Origin: Megaustenia siamemsis
Taxonomy: Eukaryota > Mollusca > Gastropoda > Stylommatophora > Ariophantidae
Direction: 5' to 3'
DNA: 64,000 nucleotides
Assembly: GCA_032433765.1 (NCBI GenBank)
Contig: JAVIAB010000024.1
Coordinates: forward strand, 16,618,648-16,682,647
Shown here: one piece after another, positions 32,237-42,957 of the stretch
Layout of the letters: each line of letters starts with the position of its first letter
How positions within the stretch are numbered: the stretch's first letter is position 1
The notes under the pieces: model-generated
Seen by the model: only the letters and a program-made list of their open reading frames with translations
What the model was told of the DNA's origin: nothing
Databases searched by the model: none
Position numbers and translations under genes: made by a program

Positions 32237-32645
32237 AATGCTTGGTATAGCGTGAAACGAATTCAAAACAAAAGAGGAAATTAGAGAAATCGCCAATCAA
32301 CCACTAATATCATCAGTAATCAAGAAAAGACGATGGTCATATGTTGGACATGTGATGAGGAGAGATAATAACCGAATAACAAAGCAAGCCCTCAAGTGGG
32401 AAACAACAGGTAAGAGGAAAAGAGGCCGACCCAGAGAGAAAATGAGAACATTGATCAGAGACGCAAGAGCAGCAGAAATCGGTTCCCTCAATGAGATGGA
32501 GTTGCTTGCACAGAACAGAGACAAATGGTGAGATTTGATAAAAGATCTTTACAAGGATTGAAAATAGCTAGAATAAAAATTTAGATAAGAGAAAGAGTAT
32601 CTGGGTCTATGCCATATGACCCGGCTATGGCTCGAAAAGTCAATA
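32237..32645 (+). mobile_element. LINE L-E 3' fragment
   Basis: Reads in shifting frames GIA.NEFKTKEEIREIANQP, LISSVIKKRRWSYVGHVMRR, DNNRITKQALKWETTGKRKR, GRPREKMRTLIRDARAAEIG and SLNEMELLAQNRDKW, then the 3' block actggg.ctatgcca and ggctcgaaaagtcaatagat, after which the tail expands into the next array. Confidence 0.85.
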
Positions 32646-33147
32646 GATGGACGGACGGACGGGATGATGGGATGGATGGACGGACGGACGGACGGACGGA
32701 CGGGATGATGGGATGGATGGACGGACGGACGGACGGACGGACGGACGGACGGGATGATGGGATGGATGGACGGACGGACGGACGGACGGACGGGATGATG
32801 GGATGGATGGACGGACGGACGGACGGACGGACGGACGGACGGGATGATGGGATGGATGGACGGACGGACGGACGGACGGACGGGATGATGGGATGGATAG
32901 ACGGACGGACGGACAGGATGATGGGATGGATGGACGGACGGACGGACGGACGGACGGGATGATGGGATGGATGGACGGACGGACGGACGGACGGACGGGA
33001 TGATGGGATGGATGGACGGACGGACGGACGGACGGGATGATGGGATGGATGGACGGACGGACGGACGGACGGACGGGATGATGGGATGGATGGACGGACG
33101 GACGGACGGGCGGACGGGATGATGGGATGGATGGACGGACGGATATA
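32645..33147. repeat. GGAC/GATGG minisatellite at a LINE tail
   Basis: Alternating runs of (GGAC)n and gggatgatgggatggatgg giving units of about 36-44 bp, over 500 bp. Begins exactly where other L-E copies carry a short GATA-type tail (19.66 and 60.35 kb). Plus-strand [15 protein letters not shown] frame is an artefact. Confidence 0.92.
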
Positions 33148-33169
33148 ATCTAAGTAAGTGATACCCGAA

Positions 33170-33305
33170 TAGTTTCAGGGTAAGAGGTATGTTTACAGCA
33201 CTCGGACAAAATTACAAATACTCAACAACAGGGGAAAAAATAAACAAAGAACAATATATGGTCCGAAGAGGGATCGAACCCGTACTCCTTATATAGCACA
33301 CGGCC
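33170..33305 (-). mobile_element. SINE-G, minus copy
   Basis: Reversed B box (gggatcgaacccgtactcc), then body atatatggtccgaag, ttacaaatactcaacaacag and atgtttacagcactcgg. Pairs with plus copies downstream. Confidence 0.65.
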
Positions 33306-33425
33306 TGATCATTTTAATAAGAAAATACAGAGACACAATTTATTCCCGAGTTGTGATCGTAACCATATACTATAGTCATGAGTACACCTACGTGAAAGAA
33401 ATCAATTATAGCTAACTTTTTTAGT

Positions 33426-33575
33426 TAGATGAGTTGGCCGTGTGCTTTAGCATTTCGCTTTTCGTGGCAAGGCGATGTGCCAAGGAGAACGGGTTCGATC
33501 CTGCTGCGGACCTTATTTTATTCTTTTTTTTCTGTTGTTTATTTGCCTTTTTTTTTGTCACTATTGTGTTCTTTT
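33426..33575 (+). mobile_element. SINE-G, plus copy 1
   Basis: tRNA-like head gttggccgtgtgctttagca with B box cgggttcgatcctgc at about 33489-33503, then T-rich body. Tail replaced by a low-complexity block (33576-33720) of a CATTCTCCT/CTGTTTCTTA type encoding a Lys/Asn-rich minus frame. Confidence 0.6.
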
Positions 33576-33720
33576 TTATTTGTAAAGCTTTCTAGCAATC
33601 ATCCTATTTTGTAACCTTCTCTTCACCATAGCGTTGTTAACTTTCTCACAATTCTGCTTCCTAAAATTCTCCTTGCAATCCTGTTTCTTAACATTCTCCT
33701 CATCCTGTTTCTTAGCATTC

Positions 33721-33905
33721 TCAGGCGCTGTGCCACTGAGTACGGGTTCGATCCTGCTTTGGTCCATATTTTTTTCTGTTGTTGATTATTTGTCATTTTT
33801 TCCGAGTGCTGTAAACATACCTCTTTCCCTAAAATGATTCGCTGATCTATTGACACGGAAGTTTCCCTCTATAATAATATTTATTTATTATTATTTGTCT
33901 CCAGT
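33721..33905 (+). mobile_element. SINE-G, plus copy 2 with tail
   Basis: tacgggttcgatcctgcttt, body (tttttctgttgttgattatt, gagtgctgtaaacatacctc), 3' part ttccctctataataatattt and a TTA-type tail ending tgtctcc. Same end at 41.8 kb defines the element's 3' terminus. Confidence 0.7.
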
Positions 33906-33979
33906 GTTTACAACACTCGGAGAAAATTACAAACAATCGAGAGAAGCTCTGCTGTAAGTGTTTGTGTTTCGCAAGTTAA

Positions 33980-34655
33980 AAATAGATATAACCAGGGTTG
34001 GCATCAGCCTTGATATAACCAGGGTTGGCATCAGCTTTGATATAACCAGAGTTGGCATCAGCCTTGATATAACCAGGGTTCGCATCAGCCTTGATATAAC
34101 CAGGGTTGGCATCAGCCTTGATATAACCAGGGTTGGCATCAGCCTTGATATAACCAGAGTTGGTATCAGCTTGATATAACCAGGGTTCGCATCAGCCTTG
34201 ATATAACCAGAGTTGGCATCAGCCTTGATATAACCAGGGTTCGCATCAGCTTGATATAACCAGGGTTCGCATCAGCCTTGATATAACCAGAGTTGGCATC
34301 AGCCTTGATATAACCAGGGTTCGCATCAGCCTTGATATAACCAGAGTTGGCATCAGCCTTGATATAACCAGGGTTCGCATCAGCCTTGATATAACCAGAG
34401 TTGGCATCAGCCTTGATATAACCAGGGTTCGCATCAGCCTTGATATAACCAGAGTTGGCATCAGCATTGATATAACCAGAGTTGGCATCAGCTTGATATA
34501 ACCAGGGTTCGCATCAGCCTTGATATAACCAGAGTTGGCATCAGCATTGATTTAACCAGAGTTGGCATCAGCTTGATATAACCAGGGTTCGCATCAGCCT
34601 TGATATAACCAGGGTTCGCATCAGCCTTGATATAACCAGGGTTCGCATCAACCTA
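33980..34655. repeat. 27-bp minisatellite
   Basis: About 25 units of cttgatataaccagggttcg plus catcagc, with g/a and cg/gg variants alternating in pairs (54-bp higher order between 34180 and 34480). Nine-codon period keeps both strands open (DITRVGISL; PTLVISRLM). 34656-34881 has no gene. Confidence 0.94.
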
Positions 34656-34881
34656 ATTTTAGAACCAAGAGAGATGTTCTTATCTTTCTGTTTTTAGCCC
34701 TGCAATAGCTGCTGTAGTTTGTTACAACTGACTGTCTATTTAAACATCACACATATAAATATTAATTAGATTACATAATGTGACATCTGCGTGTAGCGTT
34801 GCAGATTGTAGAGCCGTATCAATAAGATATCAATTTATAAGGTGAATATTACGTACTAGATTCAGTAGCATTTGCATAAAA

Positions 34882-35108
34882 TACCAAATTATAGACTGAA
34901 TGAAATGTCACAAAGAAAATATCTTCACAAAATACCGATTTATAGATTGAATGAAATGTAACAAAGAAAGTATCTTCACAAAGTACCGATTTATAGATTT
35001 AATGAAATGTAACAAAGAAAGTATCTTCACAAAATACCGATTTATAGATTGAATGAAATGTAACAAAGAAAGTATCTTCACAAAATACCGATTTATAGAA
35101 TGAACAGT
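34882..35108. repeat. 51-bp minisatellite
   Basis: Four and a half 51-bp units (ataccgatttatagattgaa, atgaaatgtaacaaagaaag, tatcttcacaa). Seventeen-codon period; minus frame SINRYFVKILSLLHFIQ is an artefact. It abuts the RNase H LINE remnant. Confidence 0.93.
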
Positions 35109-35109
35109 A

Positions 35110-35815
35110 ACAGGTCTACAACCCTTAATTGACAGACGGGTCACTAAATTATTGCAACAAGCGGATAAATATAGAAGGCTCCTTAGCCACCCCATGCACC
35201 AAAGAATAACTGGTTCCGAAAGTGTACGACTGAAGAGGAGCAACTTCGCTGCAATTGCCAATGAACTAACTACTGGAGACCCAGTACTTTCCCAAACAAT
35301 ATCGAAACCCTTGGGCCCTTCTGATATATCTCTTCATGGGAAACATAAAATACCAGAACTTAAGGAAAATATAACAGGAATCATGGAAAAAGGCACCCAA
35401 TCAGACACTGAAAGAAAACACGTAGCAGAAAAACACATACACGATACTTAACCACAGGACTCTTGGTCCCACATATACACAGATGGCTCTGCTACAAATG
35501 CCACCAGAAATGGAGGGGGGGGGTGTTCTTGACGCTGAATAATCAGGACGAGATCACCAAGTCAATAGCTACTGGAAAATTCTCAAACAACTTTAAAGCA
35601 GAAACTGAAGCCATCAGAGATGCTGCAACACTGGCTACTCAACATAAAAATAACATGCACAATAAATTGGCGATTCTGACTGATGCACTGTCAGAATTAT
35701 CAGCTCTAAAAATCCCCAAGAACAATGAACTAGATGACTTGAGAACAACCCTGGACCAACTATGCAATAACTTCCAGAGAGTAGTCATTCAGTGGATACC
35801 ATCACACTGTGCTAG
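35110..35815 (+). mobile_element. LINE RNase H domain remnant (L-K type)
   Basis: Linker region LLQQADKYRRLLSHPMHQRI and RLKRSNFAAIANELTT, then after one stop (35449) the RNase H start SWSHIYTDGSATNATRNGG. A +1 shift in a poly-G run (35513-35522) leads to GVFLTLNNQDEITKSIATGK, NFKAETEAIRDAATLAT, LAILTDALSELSAL and VVIQWIPSHC. Visible catalytic residues are the first Asp (YTDGSA), Glu (KAETEA) and probably the Asp in LTDA; the fourth is lost because SINE-D begins there. Pseudogene. Confidence 0.87.
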
Positions 35816-36120
35816 GTCTCGTGACAAGACGCCGGCCTCGAGACAGAGAGGTTGTAAGGTCAAATCCCGGCTGGGCTGCACCAGTTTGGATTTTTATTTA
35901 TTTTTCTCTACAGCAACCACCCCTGGTCTCAGCAGCGAGGCCCGGCTTGAAACGCCAATTGTTCATCGACTGAAAAAAAATAAGTGTACCTCCTAAGACG
36001 GAGTTATCTGCCTGTGCGGCGAGGGACCCCTCTGCACATGACTGCCAGGGAAAAATGGATCAACGCGCAAAATTCAGTTCCTAGTCACTAGGGACTTCGT
36101 TAGAGGTCATAGCTGGTGAA
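35816..36120 (+). mobile_element. SINE-D, full-length type copy
   Basis: tRNA-like head gtctcgtgacaagacgccgg with B box aaggtcaaatcccggc, body ctggtctcagcagcgaggcc, block gttatctgcctgtgcggcga, cactgactgccagggaaaa-like region and tail cgaacgaaaaaaatg. Begins exactly at the truncated LINE. Confidence 0.82.
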
Positions 36121-36134
36121 CGAAAAAAATGTCT

Positions 36135-37360
36135 TTATTGTTCATTTTCATTATCCAAGCTATTTTAATGATTTTTCTGTAGTATTCTGTTTGGAAGAAA
36201 TAAAATGTTTTTTCTTTGTTGGCTGCGAGATTGTCCATGATTCACAACCATATGTTACTATCGGGAAGATACATGTCCTCAGTAATTTTAATTTTACTGC
36301 TTTTCTGGTGTTGTACCACATGCTCTGTGATTGCCTGGAATAACAATTGGAGGTCATAATATAAATAATCTAAGGTATGCTGATGATACAGTCTTAATCG
36401 CTAAGAGTGAAAATGTGTTACAAGAAATGTTGGACATTGTAGTGAAGGAAAGCAAAAATAAAGGACTCAGCCTTAATAGCAAAAAGACAGAGGTAATGGT
36501 AACAACAAAGAAAAAGACATCACCTCAGTGCAAAATAAAGACTAGTGGAACACTATTGAAACAGGTAAATGAATTTAAATATTTGGGAACTTTGTTAACC
36601 TCAGACGGAAGATGTACAAAAGAGGTGAGATGCAGAATGGCTCAGGCAAAAGCAGCTTTCCAAAAAATGAGGAAGATACTATGCAATCCATTTTTGACAA
36701 TAGAGACAAGACAAAGAGTTCTTAAATGTTATATAGAGTCAGTCTTAACATATGGATGCGAATCATGGACAATAGGACAACAGACAAGAAAATCACTGGA
36801 GTCTGTAGAAATGTGGTTTTACAGAAGAATCTTAAGAATACCATAGACAGCTAAGAAGAGTAATGAAGATGTTCTGAGAGAGGTCAAAGCAAAAAGAGAG
36901 CTAATTTCCAATATTAGGAAGAAACAATCATCATTTTTTGGCCATGTAATGAGAAGAGAACAACTTGAATATATTGTAACAACTGGAAAAATTGAGGGAC
37001 GAAGAGGTAGAGGGAAGCAAAGAGAGAAAACAGACAGCTTAAGAGAATGGCTTGGCAGAAGGTCAACAACAGAAATGATAAATAGCTGTCGAGATCGAAT
37101 GTTGTGGAGAGACATGATCACCTACGCCACTAGGCCCGGTACTTGATGATGACTACATGTTCTTTGTCCATTTAATATTTCTGCTGCTATTATTCAATCT
37201 CTTTCTGACAGTCTCCATTGTTGTTTACTACAGATCCCAGATATCCATATTTTGTTACAATCTCACATTCTTCGCTCTTGATGATGATATTGATGGGTTG
37301 GCTTTTTGTTTTGCCAATGGGCATTATTTTAGTTTTCTGCATATTTAGATAGAGGTTCTA
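36135..37360 (-). mobile_element. LINE L-G fragment, host of an L-A insertion
   Basis: The RT portion (37360 to 37155) reads LNMQKTKIMPIGKTKSQPIN, IIIKSEECEIVTKYGYLGSV and VNNNGDCQKEIE. The C-terminal portion (36330 to 36140) reads AVKLKLLRTCIFPIVTYGCE and SWTISQ. L-A lies between them on the opposite strand. Frames broken. Confidence 0.75.
36331..37154 (+). mobile_element. LINE L-A, best copy with YADD motif
   Basis: Open frame 36331-36846 (171 codons): NLRYADDTVLIAKSENVLQE with the RT catalytic YADD, LSLNSKKTEVMVTTKKKTSP, FKYLGTLLTSDGRCTKEVRC, SVLTYGCESWTIGQQTRKSL and WFYRRILRIP. A Trp codon after RIP is now TAG. Beyond it the frame continues KQSSFFGHVMRREQLEYIVT to RPGT and GATGATGA. The target duplication is imperfect (acatgctctgtg 36318-36329, acatgttctttg 37155-37166). 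Only RT motifs from domain C onward remain. No endonuclease. Confidence 0.9.
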
Positions 37361-37579
37361 CTGTAATTTTTAACATACTCAATTGTCTTTTAGTCGTTTA
37401 ATGTAACGTTTATATGGATAGTTAATAGAGAGAACACTCTTATACTTTTTATTGTCTTGTTTTCTTTCCTCTTCGGCCATTTTGTGATATGAAATCAGTT
37501 GCCAGTTACGGTTTTGTTTGTATTTATATGTGTTATAGTGTACCTGACGAAAGCTCTTGACGGGCGTCGTAATTTGTCG

Positions 37580-37728
37580 CGTTAGTGACCATAAATTTTA
37601 CAGACCTTCAGCACATGATTTTTGGGGTAATGTGGTCGGTATTACGCCCGTGCCGCTTCACTTTCCCAGGAAAAAAATCCGGTACCCATTTAAGGCTGGG
37701 TGAACCCGGAAGCCGTCAGTTGGGATCG
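37580..37728 (-). mobile_element. SINE-A partial, left arm of an inverted pair
   Basis: Body from gtgaccataaattttacaga to gggatcga on the minus strand, without A box and tail. Faces the full plus copy 3 bp away. 37361-37579 has no gene. Confidence 0.88.
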
Positions 37729-37730
37729 AG

Positions 37731-37986
37731 TGGGAGTCGCGATAGCTCAGTGGTTAGTGAACTGGGCTACAAAGGACAAGGGGTATGGTTCGATCCCAAC
37801 CGACGGCTTCCGGGTTTACCCAGCCTTAAATGGGTACCGGATTTTTTTTCTGGGAAAGTAAAGCAGCACGGGCGTAAAACCGATCACATTACCCCAAAAA
37901 TCATGTGCTGAAGGTCTGTAAAATATAGGGTCACTAACATCATATTCCCTGTACTCCACTTGGCGTGACGGGGGTACTTTACTTTT
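37731..37986 (+). mobile_element. SINE-A full copy, right arm of an inverted pair
   Basis: A box gatagctcagtggttagtg, B box tggttcgatccca, complete body and tail gtactttacttttc. Together with 37580-37728 it forms a near-perfect hairpin of roughly 145 bp per arm. Confidence 0.92.
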
Positions 37987-38117
37987 CATTTGATGTTTAT
38001 TTTACTTGTTTCTTTTTGTATCTTTGACACGTTAGCATCAAAGTGACATTGTTGACGGTTTGAAAATATTTTCAAGTAATATTGTATCATGTAAATGTAT
38101 CCATGTAGAAAAAAATG

Positions 38118-38195
38118 GGAGTCTCGGTGGTTGATGGTTAGTGCCGTCGCTTCCTAATCGGAAGGGTCTGAGTTTAATTCCCTGGAGTTAAGTAA
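38118..38195 (+). mobile_element. tRNA-like SINE head fragment (SINE-H type)
   Basis: gggagtctcggtggttgatg gives an A-box-like start and gagtttaattccctgg a B box at normal spacing (about 50 bp). Body not recognised. Could equally be a decayed tRNA pseudogene. Confidence 0.45.
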
Positions 38196-38202
38196 GTAGC
38201 AA

Positions 38203-38590
38203 TTGACAATCATGAAGATACAGACTTTAATTAATGGATACTTATGCAGAATAAAAAGATGGAAATGGCAGGACAAAATCACTAACATAGAATTATGGAA
38301 ATGTATCAGTCAAATACCAGTGGATAAAGATATAGAACGAAGACGATGGCGCTGGATAGGACACACACCGCGGAAGCCAACTGAGAGTATTACACACCAG
38401 GCCCTTTTTGGAATCCCCAGAAAAAAAAGCAAAGAGAAAGACCAAGCAATTCTTAGAGAAGACAGATATGAGCAGAGATGAAGATGACGGGGAAGACATG
38501 GAACAATCTTAAAAGAAAGGCAAGAAGCAGAGCGGTTTGGGAAGTGTTTGTTGAAGACCTATGCTCCACAGGGAGCTGAAAGGTAGAAGA
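38203..38590 (+). mobile_element. LINE L-D 3' fragment, plus copy
   Basis: TLINGYLCRIKRWKWQDKIT, NIELWKCISQIPVDKDIERR, RWRWIGHTPRKPTESITHQA, then frameshift in an A-run, IEAEMKMTGKTWNNLKRKAR-like decay and the TYAPQGAER end. 38591-38859 has no gene. Confidence 0.83.
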
Positions 38591-38859
38591 TGTTGATTCC
38601 GTTATTTTTTTTCAAATTTATATTACAAAAATGACCCTAATCTATTTAATGTATACCCAAAACGTTACTTTATTTACCTCAGTAATCAATATGTTAAATA
38701 TGTCGTTAAAATGGTATTAGCATATTATTTTTGTTTATACATTAATGATATATAAAGTGCTGCCGCGATGACTTGTGCTGAAGAGTTAGGGCTTCGTTGG
38801 CAGAAACAGTTTGACAGCCGCTGAACTAAAGCATCGGTGACAAGCAACTGTGGGGTGTG

Positions 38860-39322
38860 AAATTAAATCTGTACACAACGTACAGCAAAATGTTATGTCT
38901 TCTCAACATTATGGTGCAGAAACATGGACATTAGACAAGAAAACAGAACAGAGAATTAAAGCCTTTGAAATGTGGATATATAGAAGAATAGGTAGAATTG
39001 GATGGAAGGAAAAGAAAACAAACGATGAAGTCTTAAAACAACTAAAAATGAAAAGAGAACTACTAAACACAATTCATACAAGACAAATGCGATTTTTGGG
39101 CCATGTTAAAAGACACAACAGACTACTAAAAGTAATCCTGGTGGGGAAAATACAAAGTAAAAGAGGCAGAGGCAGACCAAGACTAACATGGACGAGTAAC
39201 ATCAAAAGATAGACAAGTCAGCCTATGACAACCTGCACCATCAAAGCAAGAGACAGAGAAGAATGGCGCTCCATGATAGCCAACCTTCGATGCGGAGATG
39301 GCACTCAATGATGATGATGACA
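38860..39322 (+). mobile_element. LINE L-B fragment, open copy
   Basis: Open frame 38850-39212 (120 codons): HYGAETWTLDKKTEQRIKAF, EMWIYRRIGRIGWKEKKTND, EVLKQLKMKRELLNTIHTRQ, MRFLGHVKRHNRLLKVILVG and KRGRGRPRLTWTSNIKR, stop in place of Trp, then the end NLRCGDGTQ and GATGATGATGA. 39323-39604 has no gene. Confidence 0.88.
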
Positions 39323-39604
39323 AAATGTAGCGACCGCATTGAGCATGCAGCCTTTATTCCCCACACTTACAGATCCCATAATTACGATAAATGCTGTAAT
39401 AACTGCAATAGGATTTTATTTTGAAGCTTCACTTAATCTCCTATATTGTTATAGTAAAACGCTCTTGTATAGTAAAAAGTATATTTGTTTAAAATACATC
39501 ATGTCTCTATCAGACCACACAGCTTATATTAATCAGCTGGCGTACATTTACACAAGCGTACATCATAGTTTTTATAGCTAGGAATAAGCCCCGCCATAGA
39601 AAAT

Positions 39605-39850
39605 ATAAAGAAACAACAGAAAAAATCGGTTGACCACGTGACAAGGCAGAAAGATCAAAACACTATACAACGAGCCTTCAATAAACGTTGCGAGAACACC
39701 AGACCCAAAAGCCGACCACGAAAAAGATGGATCGATGGAATATTGGAAATAGCAGCAGAGGCGAACAGAACAGGAAAAGACGGCAAATTATAACTCCCCT
39801 CGACACTAAAAGGCAAATGAGGAGGAAAAGAAGAAGGAACGTACATTTTA
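39605..39850 (+). mobile_element. LINE L-J fragment
   Basis: VDHVTRQKDQNTIQRAFNKR then CENTRPKSRPRKRWIDGILE, matching 31.3 kb, and a decayed basic end. 39851-40139 has no gene. Confidence 0.68.
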
Positions 39851-40139
39851 CATCTGTTTTATCCCGCCATTTTTAGACTCCGAAATCCCACATGTATGTT
39901 ATCTAAACAGCGACAGGAAGTTACGTCAGACAGCCACCACCTACGTGTCTGGACAGCATGGCAGAACAAACATTCATCTCCATTTTCTGAACCAACTTGT
40001 ACACATTTCTGTGTCTCTATGTTATATCCCTTTTTTTTATTCATCTTATAAGCTATTTCCCCTTGGATCCAACGGTTCTTAAAATATAGCATTATCTACA
40101 TGTGAGCTTATAATGCTAAGGAGGTTCATATCGTCAGTG

Positions 40140-40525
40140 GTTATCTTATATAATTTGGTTATGGAAGGCCCCGGTATCACTGCAGACCAATTAAAATCCA
40201 TAATTGCTCAACCGGTGGTGCCAGCGTAATCATCCGAATCTCATCTCCCAAACAAAGAAAGGTAACTGTAGTCCCCATCGTAGCAGTCTCAGCACATGCC
40301 AAAAGACATAAGGCGAAACCGCGCAGAAAGTGAACACAGCCAACTGTTCCCTGTCATACGATATCATCATTCATAGTAAACAATTAGAATATCGAAACAT
40401 GATCAAAACGGATGAGACACGCAGCTCACGATGTGCACAGAGTACTTAACTCAGTAGCTCCTGCAACAAGCCGGACTTGGAATATGAGGAAACTGCAACA
40501 AGGAAAACTTTTCGTGCAATAGCCT
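40140..40525 (-). mobile_element. Rep-B, left arm of a head-to-head pair
   Basis: 3' tail on the left (ccaaattatataagataacc region), all internal blocks present, 5' edge at about 40520 (ggaaactgcaacaaggaaaa). Faces another Rep-B. Confidence 0.8.
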
Positions 40526-40574
40526 TCACACATCAAAAGACATAGGCATTTCAGATAATTGTTTCTATATTCCG

Positions 40575-40845
40575 AGTGCTTAAGATGAATGATGATATCG
40601 TATGACGGACAGTTCAGCTGCGTTCACTTTCGGTGCTGATACGCCTATGTCTTTTGGCGTGTTTTGTGTTAGCTATTATGGGGACTGCAGCTGCATTTCT
40701 TTGTGTGGATATTCGATGATATGTTAATTGGGGTGTGCGCTGGCACTCACGGCTGTTGAGCACTTGTGGCTTTTCTTTCGTTTTGCAGTGATACAGTGGC
40801 CTTTGAATAAATACAGTGGCTTTTGAATAATTATAACTACCTTTC
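40575..40845 (+). mobile_element. Rep-B, right arm of a head-to-head pair
   Basis: Starts gtgcttaagatgaatgatga, contains attatggggactgcagctgc and ends gtgatacagtggcctttgaa. The last 17 bp (aatacagtggcttttga) are duplicated in tandem. Confidence 0.78.
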
Positions 40846-40892
40846 TCAACCAGTGGGCACATTCTAATATTTCGACCTGTGTCGATTTACTT

Positions 40893-41370
40893 TTGAATCA
40901 TCCTCATTATCAAGTGCTACGCCTGCTGGTGTAGGTGATCATGTCTCTCCACAACTTTCGATCTCCACAGTTAATTGTCATTTCGGTTTTGACCTTCTGC
41001 CAAGCTATTCTCTTAAGCTGTTTGGTAATGTTTCTCTTTGCTTCTCTTTATCGCTTCGTCCCTCAATTTTTCCAGTTGTTACAATATATTCCAGTTATTC
41101 TCTTCTCATTACATGGCCAAAAAATGATGATTGTTTCTTCCTAATATTTGAAATTAGCTCTCTTTTTGCTTTGACCTCTCTCAGAACATCTTCATTACTC
41201 TTCTTAGCTGTACATGGTACTCTCAACATTCTTCTGTAAAACCAAATTTCTACAGCCTCCAGTGATTTTCTTGTCTGTTGTCCTATTGTCCATGATTCGC
41301 TTCCATATGTTAAGACTGGCTCTACTTAACATTTAAGAACTATTTTTCTTGTTTCTATTACATTTGAATG
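40893..41370 (-). mobile_element. LINE L-A, minus copy
   Basis: From the reversed terminal block (tgctggtgtaggtgatcatg) to the KRxVLKC region near 41345. Includes FGHVMRRE, RMLRVPCTAKKSNEDVLREV and YGSESWTIGQQTRKSLEAVE, with frameshifts. The GATGAT tail is decayed. 41371-41591 has no gene. Confidence 0.85.
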
Positions 41371-41591
41371 AAAAAATATGAATTATGATCCAAACTCATT
41401 CAGACAATTACTATCAATTATAAATATGTCCGACACATAATGTACGTAGATAGTTTACCTATTTAGACAGCGCAGTCAGCATGGACGTCGAGATGAAAGT
41501 GCATTTAACGTTCTTTAGAATGATGAAGACAGAGACCATCATGGACACCCTCTGGGCTGAACGCTGACTGCCTGTGTCAGGATCAATTCAG

Positions 41592-41838
41592 AGGAAGAAG
41601 TATGTTTACAGCACTCGAAAAAAAATTACAAATAATCAACAACAGAAAAAAAAACAATATATGGACCGAAGCAGGATCTTCGGTCCATATATTGCTCTTT
41701 GTTTTTGTTTTTTTCTGTTGATTATTTTTCATTTTTGTCTGAGTGCTGTAAACATAGCTCTTCCTATGAATTGATTCGCTGATTATCGCCCTGGAAATTT
41801 CCCTCTATAATAATATTCATTTATTATTATTTGTCTCC
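41592..41838. mobile_element. SINE-G foldback
   Basis: Arms 41592-41670 and 41679-41765 are inverted copies of the SINE-G body (aacaatatatggaccgaa, loop gcaggatc, ttcggtccatatattg). The right arm continues to the SINE-G 3' end and TTA-type tail with tgtctcc. Inverted duplication of one element. 41839-42084 holds no gene. Confidence 0.85.
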
Positions 41839-42084
41839 TGTATTAGTATCATCGACTATCTGATCACCAAGATCATAGCTCACCTTCCCACGCAACAAAT
41901 GAAATACAATAACCAGTCTGGACAACAGAGTAGAGATAGAGATGGAAGGCAGCATAGAACCAAAACTGCTATGGTAATGTCGGATGTTCTTGATCGTGAT
42001 ACGTAAATTTCGCAGGTTGCTGTGATGTGATGCAGCCGTCGAGCTAACACAGGAAGACCCGAAAAAAGGCACAAATTCAAAAAA

Positions 42085-42545
42085 CTTATTCCTCGGGACT
42101 TCCGATCAATATGGCGGATAGGCGACAGGAACCGTTGGTGCACTGTCTGAAAAGTGTTTTTTTGCTTCAGTTTCCTCATATTCCACGTCCGGCTTAGTAC
42201 ATGAGCTACTGAGTTTAGAGCTCTGTGCACACCGTGAGCTGTGTTTTCATCCGCATCGTGTTTCGATATTCCGAATGCTTACGATTAATGATGATATCGT
42301 ATGACCGGGGACAGTTCAGCTGCGCTCACTTTCGCACCGCTTGGTCTTATGTCATTTGGCGTGTGCTGTAGCTGCTATGATGGGGACTGCAGATGCCTTT
42401 TTTTTTCTTTGGATCCTTCAATGAAATTAGTTTTAATTCGGATGATTCCACTGTCACGGGCGGTTGAGCAATTACGGATTTTAATTCGTTTGTAGTGATA
42501 CTGGTGCCTTCAACTAATCATAACCTTAACCATAACTTTTTCCTC
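42085..42545 (+). mobile_element. Rep-B long copy
   Basis: Begins cttccgatcaatatggcgga as at 11.5 kb, supporting a real 5' boundary there, and ends gtagtgatactggtgccttc with tail aatcataaccttaaccata. 42546-42957 has no gene; a hAT-like ttggagaaccactg lies at 42669. Confidence 0.82.
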
Positions 42546-42957
42546 ATGATGTGTCTCTTTTTCAACTAAGACATGTTATCCTGGAATATCATTCTTCTCT
42601 ATCTTTTGACATGATGGCACACTCAATGTCTTGATTTCTCAGTCCACTCCTAGATACCACCATTACACAGTTGGAGAACCACTGCTTCTTATAATCTGCT
42701 TACGTCAGAAAAAATCGACTGTTTCTGCCCTGTCAGCTTTCTTTCAAAAAATATTGCTTCACATTTCACTATAATAGCATGTCTGGTCACCTTCTTTCAG
42801 TGTTCACTGCACACGCTTACAAATGTATACGTTTTGTGCACATTATTTTATTTACTTCACACGCCCACCAGTAATGTTTGTTTACCCGAGTCCTTTGCTT
42901 CTTTGGATTTTTAACCTGCTTCTGGTGAGTCAAAATGTAAAATTGAAATAAACAAAA

